DNA from: Ligula intestinalis
Taxonomy: Eukaryota; Platyhelminthes; Cestoda; Diphyllobothriidea; Diphyllobothriidae
NCBI GenBank assembly: GCA_036362985.1
Contig: JAYGXS010000008.1
Coordinates: 23,359,404-23,423,403 of the forward strand
Direction of reading: 5' to 3'
DNA length: 64,000 nt
The position numbers and the translations under genes are program-made. Below the pieces are notes generated by a model, which had not been told where the DNA came from, searched no databases, and saw nothing but the letters and a program-made list of their open reading frames with translations. Shown one piece after another: positions 54,947 through 64,000 of this stretch (its first letter is position 1; the number at the start of each line of letters is the position of its first letter).

Positions 54947-55009
54947 TTTCCAGAGATCGCGGCTCTCTTTTCTTTACAGTAACCAATAGTTTGGATGTAG
55001 CTGGCAGCC

Positions 55010-55140
55010 TGACGAGAGCCTGTCCGCATGGGTGAGGGCAGCATTCGAAGTGTGTCAGCGCCGTCTATAGTGTCACAGCGCCTCGGGCGAGGTCAAGTGT
55101 GAGTCAGCCTCAGCACTATGATTGACCAGACTGGATTAGA
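55010..55140 (-). repeat. LTR fragment, minus orientation
   Basis: GTGTGAGTCAGCCTCAGCAC and ATGATTGACCAGACTGG match the interior of the long LTR subfamily (compare 44270-44320). Confidence 0.5.
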
Positions 55141-55196
55141 CTCATTAGACGGCACAAGTAAAAATAGTCGTATGAGGCGAGAATTTGAGCGTTGCA

Positions 55197-58100
55197 CTTA
55201 CTTACTTGTACTTGTAACGGCATTCACCTCGGGCGGGTTGAGCCGGCATCAGTTTTGACGTTGACTGCATCATGAATCACAGCTGTCCAGGCGCGTCGAT
55301 CTTGCGCCTGTTCACACGAGAGCACCATCCATTCACGGTTCCACTGGCGTAGGCCGTAGACGCATGGGCCGGAAACTGACGACAGATCCTGCTTGACCGT
55401 TGCTGTCCAAGTTTTCAGCTGCCCGCCGCGACGTTTGCGCCAGGTGGGGGGAGGCGTCGCCACAAGCAGGTCACGAATTAGCTCACCATCATCACGCCGG
55501 GCCGCATGCCCGAACCACCGAAGTCGTCTCTGAAGCAGGAGTGGAGGGAGAGCGTCCAGGTGACAGCGTCGGCGGAGATCGGAGCAGCGAATTCGGTCGA
55601 CGCGTCGGTGACGAAGGATGCGGCGTATGCAGTCATTGTCAAACACCTCAAGGCGCCTCATGTCCTCAACACGCATAGGCCATGTCTCTCCGCCATAGAG
55701 CAGGATAGATCGAACCACTGCTTGGTAAACACGGGACTTTGTGCGTAGTGATATTTCCCTTCTATTCCATAGAGGAGCGCACAGTCGGTAGAAGGCAGAT
55801 CGGGCACGGTTGACGCGTGATACAACCTCGTCGACACCTTGACCCGTTTCCGTGACCAAAGAGCCTAAGTATCTAAACGAGTCGACCTTTTCGAGAGGAG
55901 CGCCGTCGAGAACAATAGGAGTGACAGATGTAGGGGGCACACAGGAGAGCATGAATTTGGTCTTAGTCGCGTTTAGGCGTAATCCGATGGATCGGGCACG
56001 CTCATTAACCTTGTCCAACGCCTGCTGAACTGCATTACAGTTGTCGCCAAAGAGGACGACGTCATCAGCATACGCCAAGTCAGTCACCCATTTTGAGCGA
56101 TCAAACTGCACTCCCGGGAAGTCATCCAGTGCTTTGGTCATGATCCAGTCCACCGCATAGTTGAACAGGGTTGGTGAAAGGGCACAACCTTGGCGGACGC
56201 CCGTCCTGACGCTAAAGGCTTCCGTGTCACCGTTCTGCGTCCTCACCCGTGTGGAAGTGCCACGATAGTATGCCTGCATGAGATTGAGAAGCTTAGGTGG
56301 TAGGCCGTCCGTCCTCATTATGTTCCACAGTGAACTGCGATCAACAGAGTCAAATGCGGCAGCAAAGTCGATGAAGCATAGAACAGTGGGTTGTTGGTGA
56401 CCCCATCTCAGTTCCAGTACACGGCGGAGATTGAAGATCTGGTCGGTGCAGCCACGACCTGGTCGAAATCCACTCTGGTTTGGGCGGGTGCGCTGGTCTC
56501 TTGCAGTTTGGAAACGTTTGAGAAGAAGAGACGTGAATGTTTTCGCCGCTACATCGATAAGGCTAATGCCTCTGTAATTTCTGCACGCTCGTCTGTCGCC
56601 TTTTTTAAACAAGGGGAGGATCACTGCTTTTCTCCAGTCAGAGGGCACAACTTCGCTGTCCCATATCTTGGCAAATATTTGTTGTAGCCAGGGCCCAATA
56701 ACCTCGGGTGCACATTTAAAGAGCTCCGGCGGGAGGTCATCCTCACCAGGTGCCTTGTTGTTGCGTAGCCTCAAGAGAATGGAGACAACTTCCTCTACAC
56801 TGGGTGGCTCTGTGTTGCACTCATACAGATGGTGGGGATCGTCAACATTGGGCGACAGGTCAGACATCACAGGGGGATCATGGTTAAGGTGGTCACAGAA
56901 ATGCTCGCGCCATCTCTCTAACCGGTCATCGATCTTAGTGATTACAGCACCGTTGCGATCCAGTAAAGTCTCGGTGGTGTTCCCCGAACCTCTGCTGGCC
57001 TGCTTTAAGAGTCGGTAGAGCTTGTGGGTGTCACCTCTGGTAGCTGCTCGCTCCGTTTCCGTGGCAAAGTCGCTCCAGTAGGCGTTCCTATCGGCTCGGA
57101 TGGCCCTTGTCGTTTGGCGCCGCAGCTCTCTGTAAGTGGGGGAGCCAGTGAGTCTGGCTCGGCCGGTCTCCTCAGCTAACTCAAGCGTGGGTCTAGTGAT
57201 CCAGTCGCGATGTCGCCGTCGGGTTTTGCCCAGATGGGTGTATGCCAGCTCTGACATCGCGGCCTTCAGGGACTGCCACGCGGGCTCTGGGTCCGCTCGG
57301 GCGTCAGGGTACAGGCCGTCGAAACGTTTCTGGAGTGCTAAGTGGAAGGCGTCGCCAGCAGAGGACTTCAGCTTTGCAACATCGATCCGCTGTGGTCGGG
57401 AGGGTCTGTGAATAGCTCTCAAACGCAAGCGAAGGGTTGCCCGCTGTAGGACATGGTCCGACGCATGAGCGTTTCCTGTATCAGCACCGCGGTAGGCTCG
57501 ACAATCCAAGACCGAGCTGGCCCAGCGTGCTCGGACAAGGATGTGATCTATTTGGGCCTGGGTATGCCCGTCATTTGAGTACCAAGTGACAAGGTGGTGG
57601 CGCGGATGATCAAAACGGGTGCTTGACACAACGAGGCGGTTAGACGATGCGAAGTTGACAAGGCGCTCACCGTTGGCACAGTGCGCTCCGACAGCAAATT
57701 TGCCTAGCACATGACGGGTTCCAGCGTCACACACACCTGGTCGGGCGTTCCAGTCACCGGCAATGACGAGTAGATCGCTTCTTGCGATGCGGTCAACTGT
57801 TCGCTGGAGGTCACCGTAGAAGTCATCTTTTATGCTGTCATCAGCAGCCAGAGTAGGCGCATATACCGAGATGATGGAAACGTTGACTGGGGCACTTTTC
57901 AAACGGACCCAAGCGATCCGCGGTGAGACAGCCTCCCACTCTAGCAGACTCGAGTGAAATTCATCGGCCAAAGCTATAGCGACACCATACAGTCCAGAGT
58001 TGTCGGACACACCACTGTGGTAGAGATGGTACGCAGAGTCAGTTCTTGGTACTTGCAGCAGTTTGTGGCCAGTGCCAGGTAGGCGGACCTCAGAGAGACA

Positions 58101-58480
58101 CGCCACACCAACACGGTATTCAGAAAGGGATTTGGCTGTTAACAGTTGGGCGCCGTCATCCCTCAAAGTTTGAACATTCCAGCCTGCAATTCGCAATCCG
58201 GCATCAGCTCGCAGTTTTAACACCCGTCCCGCGATGCCAAGAGGATGGGGCACGTCGGTTCCCGCGGACGCCGTAGCAGAGATCGTATGTTGCGTATAGT
58301 TGTGATTCATGAAAGTGTAGAAAGTCAAGAAAGTCAATTCCGTGTTTCGTGGAGAAAAGGGGATTGGCGCTAGGTCCCCGGTCTTGCTCCCCTACCAGAG
58401 CCCCGTTAGCCAAGCAAAAGCAAGTTTCCGGCGCGCACCAGCTTGGAGGTGGGGTTGGATTTTTACGCACGCGGCGTTAA
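55197..58480 (-). mobile_element. RTE-type LINE, apparently full-length coding region
   Basis: One uninterrupted minus-strand frame of 1037 codons (58337-55224) followed by a 3' UTR of only about 25 nt that ends in AAGTACAAGTAAGTAAGT. A very short 3' UTR with a short tandem-repeat tail instead of poly(A) is characteristic of the RTE clade. The 5' end is placed loosely, as no target duplication was found. Confidence 0.85.
55224..58337 (-). CDS. LINE endonuclease-reverse transcriptase (RTE-like)
   Basis: Residues about 45-300 form an apurinic-type endonuclease: WNVQT at 53-57, SEVR at 82-85, VYAPT at 158-162, GDWNARPG at 194-201, TW at 251-252, QIDHI at 262-266 and ASDH at 292-295. The RT follows: NKAPGEDDLP near 527-536, VILPLFKKGDRRACRNYRGI, QSGFRPGRGCTDQIF, motif A FIDFAAAFDSVD (655-666), motif B GVRQGCALSPTLFN (713-726), motif C YADD (756-759) and FRYLGS (821-826). 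The C-terminus has LEVFDNDCIRRIL and RRLRWFGHAAR, seen in RTE-type proteins. Every catalytic residue I know of is present, with no stop or frameshift. Two Met codons (residues 1 and 10) are possible starts; the second (MNHNYT) is equally plausible. The protein would nick DNA and copy its RNA by target-primed reverse transcription. Confidence 0.9.
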   Translation of the reverse strand: MTFLTFYTFMNHNYTQHTISATASAGTDVPHPLGIAGRVLKLRADAGLRIAGWNVQTLRDDGAQLLTAKSLSEYRVGVACLSEVRLPGTGHKLLQVPRTDSAYHLYHSGVSDNSGLYGVAIALADEFHSSLLEWEAVSPRIAWVRLKSAPVNVSIISVYAPTLAADDSIKDDFYGDLQRTVDRIARSDLLVIAGDWNARPGVCDAGTRHVLGKFAVGAHCANGERLVNFASSNRLVVSSTRFDHPRHHLVTWYSNDGHTQAQIDHILVRARWASSVLDCRAYRGADTGNAHASDHVLQRATLRLRLRAIHRPSRPQRIDVAKLKSSAGDAFHLALQKRFDGLYPDARADPEPAWQSLKAAMSELAYTHLGKTRRRHRDWITRPTLELAEETGRARLTGSPTYRELRRQTTRAIRADRNAYWSDFATETERAATRGDTHKLYRLLKQASRGSGNTTETLLDRNGAVITKIDDRLERWREHFCDHLNHDPPVMSDLSPNVDDPHHLYECNTEPPSVEEVVSILLRLRNNKAPGEDDLPPELFKCAPEVIGPWLQQIFAKIWDSEVVPSDWRKAVILPLFKKGDRRACRNYRGISLIDVAAKTFTSLLLKRFQTARDQRTRPNQSGFRPGRGCTDQIFNLRRVLELRWGHQQPTVLCFIDFAAAFDSVDRSSLWNIMRTDGLPPKLLNLMQAYYRGTSTRVRTQNGDTEAFSVRTGVRQGCALSPTLFNYAVDWIMTKALDDFPGVQFDRSKWVTDLAYADDVVLFGDNCNAVQQALDKVNERARSIGLRLNATKTKFMLSCVPPTSVTPIVLDGAPLEKVDSFRYLGSLVTETGQGVDEVVSRVNRARSAFYRLCAPLWNRREISLRTKSRVYQAVVRSILLYGGETWPMRVEDMRRLEVFDNDCIRRILRHRRVDRIRCSDLRRRCHLDALPPLLLQRRLRWFGHAARRDDGELIRDLLVATPPPTWRKRRGGQLKTWTATVKQDLSSVSGPCVYGLRQWNREWMVLSCEQAQDRRAWTAVIHDAVNVKTDAGSTRPR

Positions 58481-58499
58481 GTCATTGTAAGTCCCTTAT

Positions 58500-60640
58500 C
58501 CTGGACGCTTGATGGCGTTTCCGAATTCACCCAAAGATCTACTTTATTGTCAAGGTTGAGAAATGCAGCCTGATAATTTGAAAAGCGAGACTGGCTCACC
58601 GCTCACAGCTGCATTACAAATTTGAACTTTCGGAGAGCATGGTCGGTTCACCGATTGAAATGCACTCAATCGAATAGCAATGGAAGTAGAGTACCGTGAC
58701 CCGGCTTGTCGATCTCGGGTTGATCGATCGAATTTTTTCACTGTCTTGGCCACCAAACCGAAAAACAGCTGCAGAAGATCCCCTCCCCCTATCTGGTGGT
58801 GACACATAGCTCACGTGTGCCGGCCTTGAGCTAATCGATTTTTTTCGCCCCCTCGGCCTGTGGGTAATGGGTTGAACGGCCTAGCTCCAGTTGCATCACT
58901 TTATGCCACACTGCTGTGCGCTGATTGGCTACTTCGGTTTAACTTTTTTTCTTATTCAGCAACTATAGACTGTTTGTTTAACCGTACCTCGTTATAATCA
59001 AAAATGCAGATTACTAATATTTTATGATTTGGCCTATTGTTTAATATGAAATAACTGATTGAAGGAAACACCGAAACTTAAAATAACATGACATGCTCGC
59101 GAGAAATAAGAGAATTTCGGGCGTGCAACAAAAAAGAGAAAATTCGGAAAGTGAGGCTGCTGAAAATGTGATTCTACTTTTATTATTTGCAGTTCAATAA
59201 ATGCATCCTTATTAAAAACGGTGACCATTAAATAATTGGATAATTGAAGTTTTACAATTGTTTTTAAGGTTGCATTTCATGCGCTTTGATGTTTGAGTTT
59301 ACCTTATTCACTTTACTGACAATGCAGGAAAGGAGACCGTTTAGAATACGAATAGCCATTACTTCTTAACACAATAAATGAAAAGATTAAAATCTGTCTA
59401 TAATGGTATGATGAAAAAAGGAAGCTTTAACGAAGAAGCCAATCAGCGCACAACACGGTGGTGCAAAGTCACGCAAGCGGAGCTAGACAGTTCAACCCAT
59501 TATCCACAGACCGAGGTGATGAATAAAAATCGATTAGCTCGAGGCCGGCACATATCTTCCAGGTCTGTCCGATTAAGTTCATTTAACGCGTGGACAAGGA
59601 TGAACCGATTATACTCTCCGAAACGCCAGCAGTTGGATAAATATGTTCCGATAAGTATGTTTTATTTCTAAAATAAGTTTACGAACAGGGTAGAGAAGGT
59701 CCAATGAAATGAACAGAATCAACCAACCGTATGAGCACTTCGTAACTACGTGACAGTCTACATAGAGGGTCCAACAGTCCGTTTAGACGTACCTAAACAG
59801 TAAACTCGCACATTATTTAATGCCCACATTTTTCGGTTCCTCATGAATGCAGGCAACATCTTCGCTTCATTTGATTTTTTTCTTTTGCAGGAAGTTCCTA
59901 CACTCAAAGTGCAGGGCATTTCTCCAATGCACTAGGACGCCGCGTTTTGGTTTGGGCACTTCGTAACTACACAGTAGTCTCCATTTTGGGTGATACAATC
60001 AGTCTCCATGTGCCTACATAGTAAACTGCCACTGGATCTTTTGCCCTCAATTTTCACTGACTGTTAGGGTCAGCCCAGAGGGTTACCCTTTAGCATTATT
60101 TTGGTGGAGGTTGAGGCAAGAAGAACCACGTCAATTGGACGGATGATCTTGCTATTAGTCCGAGCTCCCTATTAGCAGCTCGCTTGCGCTCATTAAGTTT
60201 ACAAATGTCAACTCAGCTCTGACTCTACGCTGATTCCGTTAGGCCAGACCAAAAAACAGGATTTCACTTAAATCGCTTCCTTACTCCTTTTCTAAACCAT
60301 CTCAACTTTAAAAAGTTGTCATAATTCATAAAAAGCGTGTTTTCGTCTTCAGGAAACTGCAAACACAGTTTCTTCCCCACCGAATTCTGCCCTTCCTTCC
60401 ATCACGCATTGTTTACGTTTGCCCGACAGGTTGAGTGCATTTCGCCCGTTTGGCTTGATCACGGGTAGTTTTGGGTGTGTGTGTCTGTCTGTTACCGACT
60501 CGTTTCTTCTTTCTGACAGCAGGCAGCTCAGACGGCGCCGGTCAGAATCTCAGTGCAATCTGAAAGGCGAGAAAAATCGGGGGTGACAAAAATTACAGAG
60601 TTCTATTTTCCCTCTCTTTCGATTTCGCAAACTTCCACTC
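58500..60640. other. No recognised gene or repeat
   Basis: Short frames only (for example 59378-59671 plus). TCTCCGAAACGCCAGCAG at 59616-59633 faintly resembles a PLE hammerhead 3' half. Confidence 0.4.
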
Positions 60641-60646
60641 CCCGCC

Positions 60647-60715
60647 TTCTTCTTCTTCTTCTTCTTCTTCATCACCATCATCATCATCGTCATCATCATC
60701 GTCATCATCATTTTG
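60647..60715 (+). repeat. (TTC)n followed by (CAT)n microsatellite
   Basis: About eight TTC units to 60671, then imperfect CAT/CGT triplets to about 60715. It abuts the end of the minus-strand PLE. Confidence 0.9.
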
Positions 60716-60769
60716 TTAATACAAGCTAACATGCGAGTCCCAGGAAGTAATTGAGAAGTAGAAGACGAC

Positions 60770-61573
60770 ACGATCGCTGGGACAATATGTTTATTCGCCT
60801 GACGTTTTGAAATCCGGCGCGGATTCAGCATCAGAGACATGCTCACAGAACAGTCGCAGAAACAGTTTATATGTGCACAGGGTTCTGCCGTAAAATTTAA
60901 ACGCACAGCAAAATCGATAAATGCCTTTGCGCGCTGATTCGTTGAGTCAGCAATGTCCATCTGGCCTTGTGGTATTGGCATAAGATGATGTGATGGCCTG
61001 TGCGTTTCTGAAGCGGTGGTTTGATTTGGCCAAATTTAGTCTCAGCACCGAATATGGCTTAGGTAAATCACTGCACTTGTTGATGAATTGGGAGCTAATG
61101 AACCATGACTCAAGTACTTCTCTGCTCACTCGATTGTCGCCTCTTGCGAGAATTTCAGCCTCATCAAATTTGAATGTATGGCCGGGTCTCGTGAAATGAG
61201 CCGCAACTTAAGAATTGTCATCATTTCGCCGCACTGCTGCCGCGTGCTCGGCAATTCGCGTCTTGAGAAACCTGCCAGTTTCTCCGACGTAATTGCTTGA
61301 CCTACAACTGCACCAGATTTTGTAGACAACTCCCGATGTTTCTTGCCATAGCAGTGGGTCTTTCGGTTTCATGATCTGACACCTTATGGTTGCTTCCGGC
61401 CTGTGTACGACTCCAACTTCAAGTGGTGCGATAAGGCGGCCGACAGCCTCCAATACGTTTTTGACGTACGGGATCACTCGCCAAATTTTGGGATCCGTGT
61501 GACTTTGTTGGCCATCTCGTTTGTAACAAATAATAAGGCAGTTATGGAAAACAAAAAAGGCGGAGTTTCCCAA
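60770..61573 (-). pseudogene. Penelope-like endonuclease and 3' end (family P1)
   Basis: On the minus strand, WRVIPYVKNVLEAVGRL, then VGVVHRPEATIRCQIMKPKD, VVYKIWCSC, NYVGETGRFLKTRIAEH and, after one stop near 61208, RPGHTFKFDEAEIL and SREVLESWF with INKCSDLPKPYSVLRL. This is the full GIY-YIG domain with one nonsense mutation. The 3' region continues to about 60770. Its hammerhead core is mutated (CTGATGC at 60834-60828 and AAAAC), so it would be inactive. Confidence 0.85.
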
Positions 61574-61579
61574 AAAGAG

Positions 61580-63340
61580 AGACTTATAAACTTTATAATA
61601 AACAGCAGAGTAGCTTTAATGTTAAGGCGAAGCGTATCAAGAGTAAGGTAGCGAGCCTGGTGTTATTAGGAGGCAAACATATATCTATATAGAGTATGGT
61701 TCAAAAATCGTGCAGCATGCATAACTTTGTAAAATTTTGATCATTCCTTGCATGCCGGCATGAACGCATTTACGAAAACTAAGAAATAATAATAAACAAA
61801 ATAAGGCAAACATAAAACTTAAAATGAGTATAAGAAGCACTAAGTGTTTGTTGAGAAAGGTAATATTATCCCGATAATCTCAACGCTCCGGAGACCTAAG
61901 TAATTGTTATAAATTAGAACAATCAATTTAAATATCTTGTTAAGTTGAAATCTTCACGTAACCGATTTTTTATACATAAAAGCACATTTCTTCAGTTAAT
62001 TTTTTATACATATTACCATTAATGGATAACTAGTTATTTAATATCGTCCTTTTAATTCTAGCATGATTCCCAGCGTTTTCAGTGTCTTCATGTGTTCATG
62101 CATAAATTGAGCATCCCTTCGACGTTTATATCAAATCCTTTAAAATGAGGTAAATATAATGAGCATTTACCGAAAAAATAGTTTTTAAGATTAGTTCTTA
62201 TGAAGATGGCCAGGTGGATCATATTTAGAAATGCCTTTAAATAGCAAACCACATAGTCGAGCATATAAACGTCCGTAAGATAACTCGAACTTTAGGTGAC
62301 TCAATTGTGAAAAAACTCGCAGCGTCGGCGGCGGTGTTTTCACAATTGGGTTAAATAAACTAAGCAAATTTGCCAAAACCCTGTAAAAACTCGGATATTG
62401 TTATTCCTGAGATTAATAAATAAGGTTCTATAATAGGTTACCTCTTTAAAAGTGCTTCAAATGGATATTCATCTGACGAATTTCTGTGCATATTACCTTT
62501 TTCCAAGGTAATATCAAAATGGAATTGGAGTCTTATGACAATTTTTTGAATTTACCTGAAAGTAAACGATTTAATTTGACTGAAAATGACAGAACTCACT
62601 GTTCCTTAAACATGGAGTATTTTCCGCCATAGTAAATTACTTCGATGATATTTTCTGAGCTTACGAATGCAAAAAATAGTGGCTATATAAATGGCTATTT
62701 TAGAAATTATTATTATTTTTTGCAGGGTCTATTTCTTAATGACGCATAAGCGGAACGTATAAGTTACAGAAAGGTATATTTATACATAACGTCACTTAAA
62801 CAATGCTTGTTTTACATTACCTGCAAGGTAACATATATAAACGCTTTGCTTAACCGCCATGCAGGCAATGCGGTTAGTCAAAATGCGACGAAAGCTTTTT
62901 TGTTGCTGCATTTCGTGTAAAAACCTTCACAGGTTAGCTAGCCATATTTCTTAAAACTTCAATTGTTCCTTCTTTCTGAAGTTAAATGCAATGCCTCAAA
63001 CTTGGCCTCACTTGTAACCGGATGAATTTCAGAAAAATTTTCCGGTTCTGGAAGGGATATGTTCTACGCTCTTTTTTACTTACTTTGGATTTATACTATA
63101 GCAAAATGCATTATAATAAAAAGTTTGGTTCTGTCATACTCAGTGGCATAGGAACTGCCTTCGATATGAGACGACTCCCAATTTCGCCAAAATTAACGCA
63201 CTTAACTAAAGGAGCTATTATCCTAACTAAAAAGGTTTTTCCTGGATTAAATCCACTCAGTTAAACAAAATAACGTGACCAAATATATGCTAAACTACCA
63301 AGTCAAATTCCGTGATGAAAGTTGCTTGATTTGTGGGTCA
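61580..63340. other. AT-rich region without a recognised gene
   Basis: The frame 62986-63264 (plus) is basic and unrecognised. AGGTAATATT/AATATTACCT-type words recur. No repeat family identified. Confidence 0.4.
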
Positions 63341-63519
63341 TACTGTATATGTCGCTGTTAAATGGGGGAAAGTGGGGCAAAAGAAGGCATACGTGGGAAC
63401 GTACAGTAATTATTATTATTATCATAACTATCATCATCAGCATCAGCAACGTTATCCTTGCAATCAGCGTTCTCCGATCCTAAAGCAGTGCACTTTGATT
63501 CTTTTGATGACGATAAAAG

Positions 63520-64000
63520 GTGAGAAGTGGAAGACGACACGATCGCTAGAACAATATATTTATTCACCTGACGTTTCGAAATCCGTCGCGGATTCATCAT
63601 CAGAGAAATGCTCACTGAACAGTAGCAGAAGCAGTTTGTGTGTCCACAGAGTTCTGCCATAAAATTTAAACGTATAGAATAAGTCGATAAATGCCTTTGT
63701 GCGCTGATTCGTTGTGTCAGCAATGTCCATCTGGCCTTGCGGTATTGGCATAAGATGATGTGGTGGCCTGTGTGTTTCCGAAGCGGCCATCACATCATCG
63801 TATGCCAACAACACAAGGTCAGATGGTCATTGCTGACACAACGAATCAGAACACACTTAGGGCATTTATCGATTTATTCTGTTCGTTTAAATCTTACAGC
63901 AAAACCCTGTGCACACACAAACTACTTCTGCTACTCTTCTGTAAGAATGTCTCTGAAGATGAATCTGCGACGGATTTCGAAACGGCAGGCGAATAAACAT
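63520..64000. repeat. Inverted pair of P1 Penelope-like 3' ends, cut by the window edge
   Basis: The minus arm (63785-63530) and plus arm (63786-64000) mirror around about 63785: GCATAAGATGATGTGGTGGC and CATCACATCATCGTATGCC, then TCAGCAATGTCCATCTGGCC and its inverse, and hammerhead-like ends reading outward. Both arms match 60770-61030. Confidence 0.85.
63565..63612 (-). ncRNA. Hammerhead-like ribozyme motif at P1 end
   Basis: On the minus strand, CTGATGA (63603-63597), six-pair stem GAATCC/GGATTT with loop GCGAC, GAAAC, GTC. Core intact. The opposite arm at 63953-63988 has CTGAAGA but GGC in place of GTC and a broken stem pair. Confidence 0.65.

Larger units (their letters stand above)
53960..54960 (+). 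mobile_element. Penelope-like element 3' half (family P4)
   Basis: Begins in the RT thumb (RNHPISYKRGCIRALF, then a stop, then RMKTHC, corresponding to SNHPIVHKRSCVRSLF of the 46439 element), continues into the open endonuclease frame 54084-54788, and ends with a hammerhead-like motif at 54890-54944. Strongly 5'-truncated. Confidence 0.8.

Noticed and set aside
59600..59660. Possible hammerhead or PLE tail (CTCCGAAACGCCAGCAG)
   Set aside because: Only the 3' half resembles the motif; no CTGANGA partner or stem II.

Overview
This is a 64-kb piece of a eukaryotic, almost certainly metazoan, genome in which essentially everything recognisable is mobile DNA. I found no host gene I would defend. 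The mixture points to a repeat-rich parasitic flatworm (a tapeworm would fit): several families of Penelope-like elements (PLEs) with a GIY-YIG endonuclease and hammerhead-like ribozyme motifs, an RTE-type LINE, a tRNA-Trp-primed LTR element, tRNA-derived SINEs that also carry a hammerhead-like motif, and a Helitron remnant. The organism assignment is inference. One 400-base N gap (10526-10925) shows this is a draft scaffold.

Layout. 1-2.6 kb: AT-rich, nothing recognised. 2.6-9.2 kb: four Penelope-like copies or fragments in both orientations, one split by a solo LTR. 9.2-12.5 kb: two copies of a MITE with about 100-bp inverted repeats, around a palindrome that flanks the gap and holds two tRNA-like units. 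14.5-15.65 kb: Helitron helicase remnant and a Helitron-type 3' end. 16-45 kb: a dense field of more than twenty solo LTRs of one superfamily in both orientations, many with exact 4-bp target duplications, including one 1.4-kb element with both LTRs (25.9-27.3 kb); PLE 3'-end foldbacks lie among them. 46.4-48.2 kb: a PLE with a long open frame (RT plus GIY-YIG). 50-55 kb: more PLE 3' halves, a SINE and LTR pieces. 55.2-58.4 kb: the only intact-looking autonomous element, an RTE-type LINE on the minus strand (1037 codons). 60.8-64 kb: PLE copies, ending in an inverted pair cut by the window edge.

The most interesting signal is RNA-level rather than coding. The 3' ends of several PLE families share a motif reading CTGANGA, a short hairpin, then GAAAC-GTC. 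The hairpin differs in sequence but is kept as a stem, and a swap of the last pair (C-G to G-C) is compensated. This is the hammerhead ribozyme core. One family carries an A3/U8 version of the C3-G8 core pair. A related motif lies beside Pol III box-like sequences in SINE copies. PLE termini repeatedly occur as divergent inverted pairs. A second notable signal is a 44-bp antisense match to tRNA-Trp, much longer than a normal primer-binding site, in the 1.4-kb LTR element. A third is a 131-bp unit with 10-bp inverted ends around a tRNA-like gene, present in both arms of a palindrome but flipped in one.

I could not run alignments or folding. Element boundaries without target duplications are approximate. 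The tRNA-Trp comparison uses a remembered vertebrate tRNA sequence.
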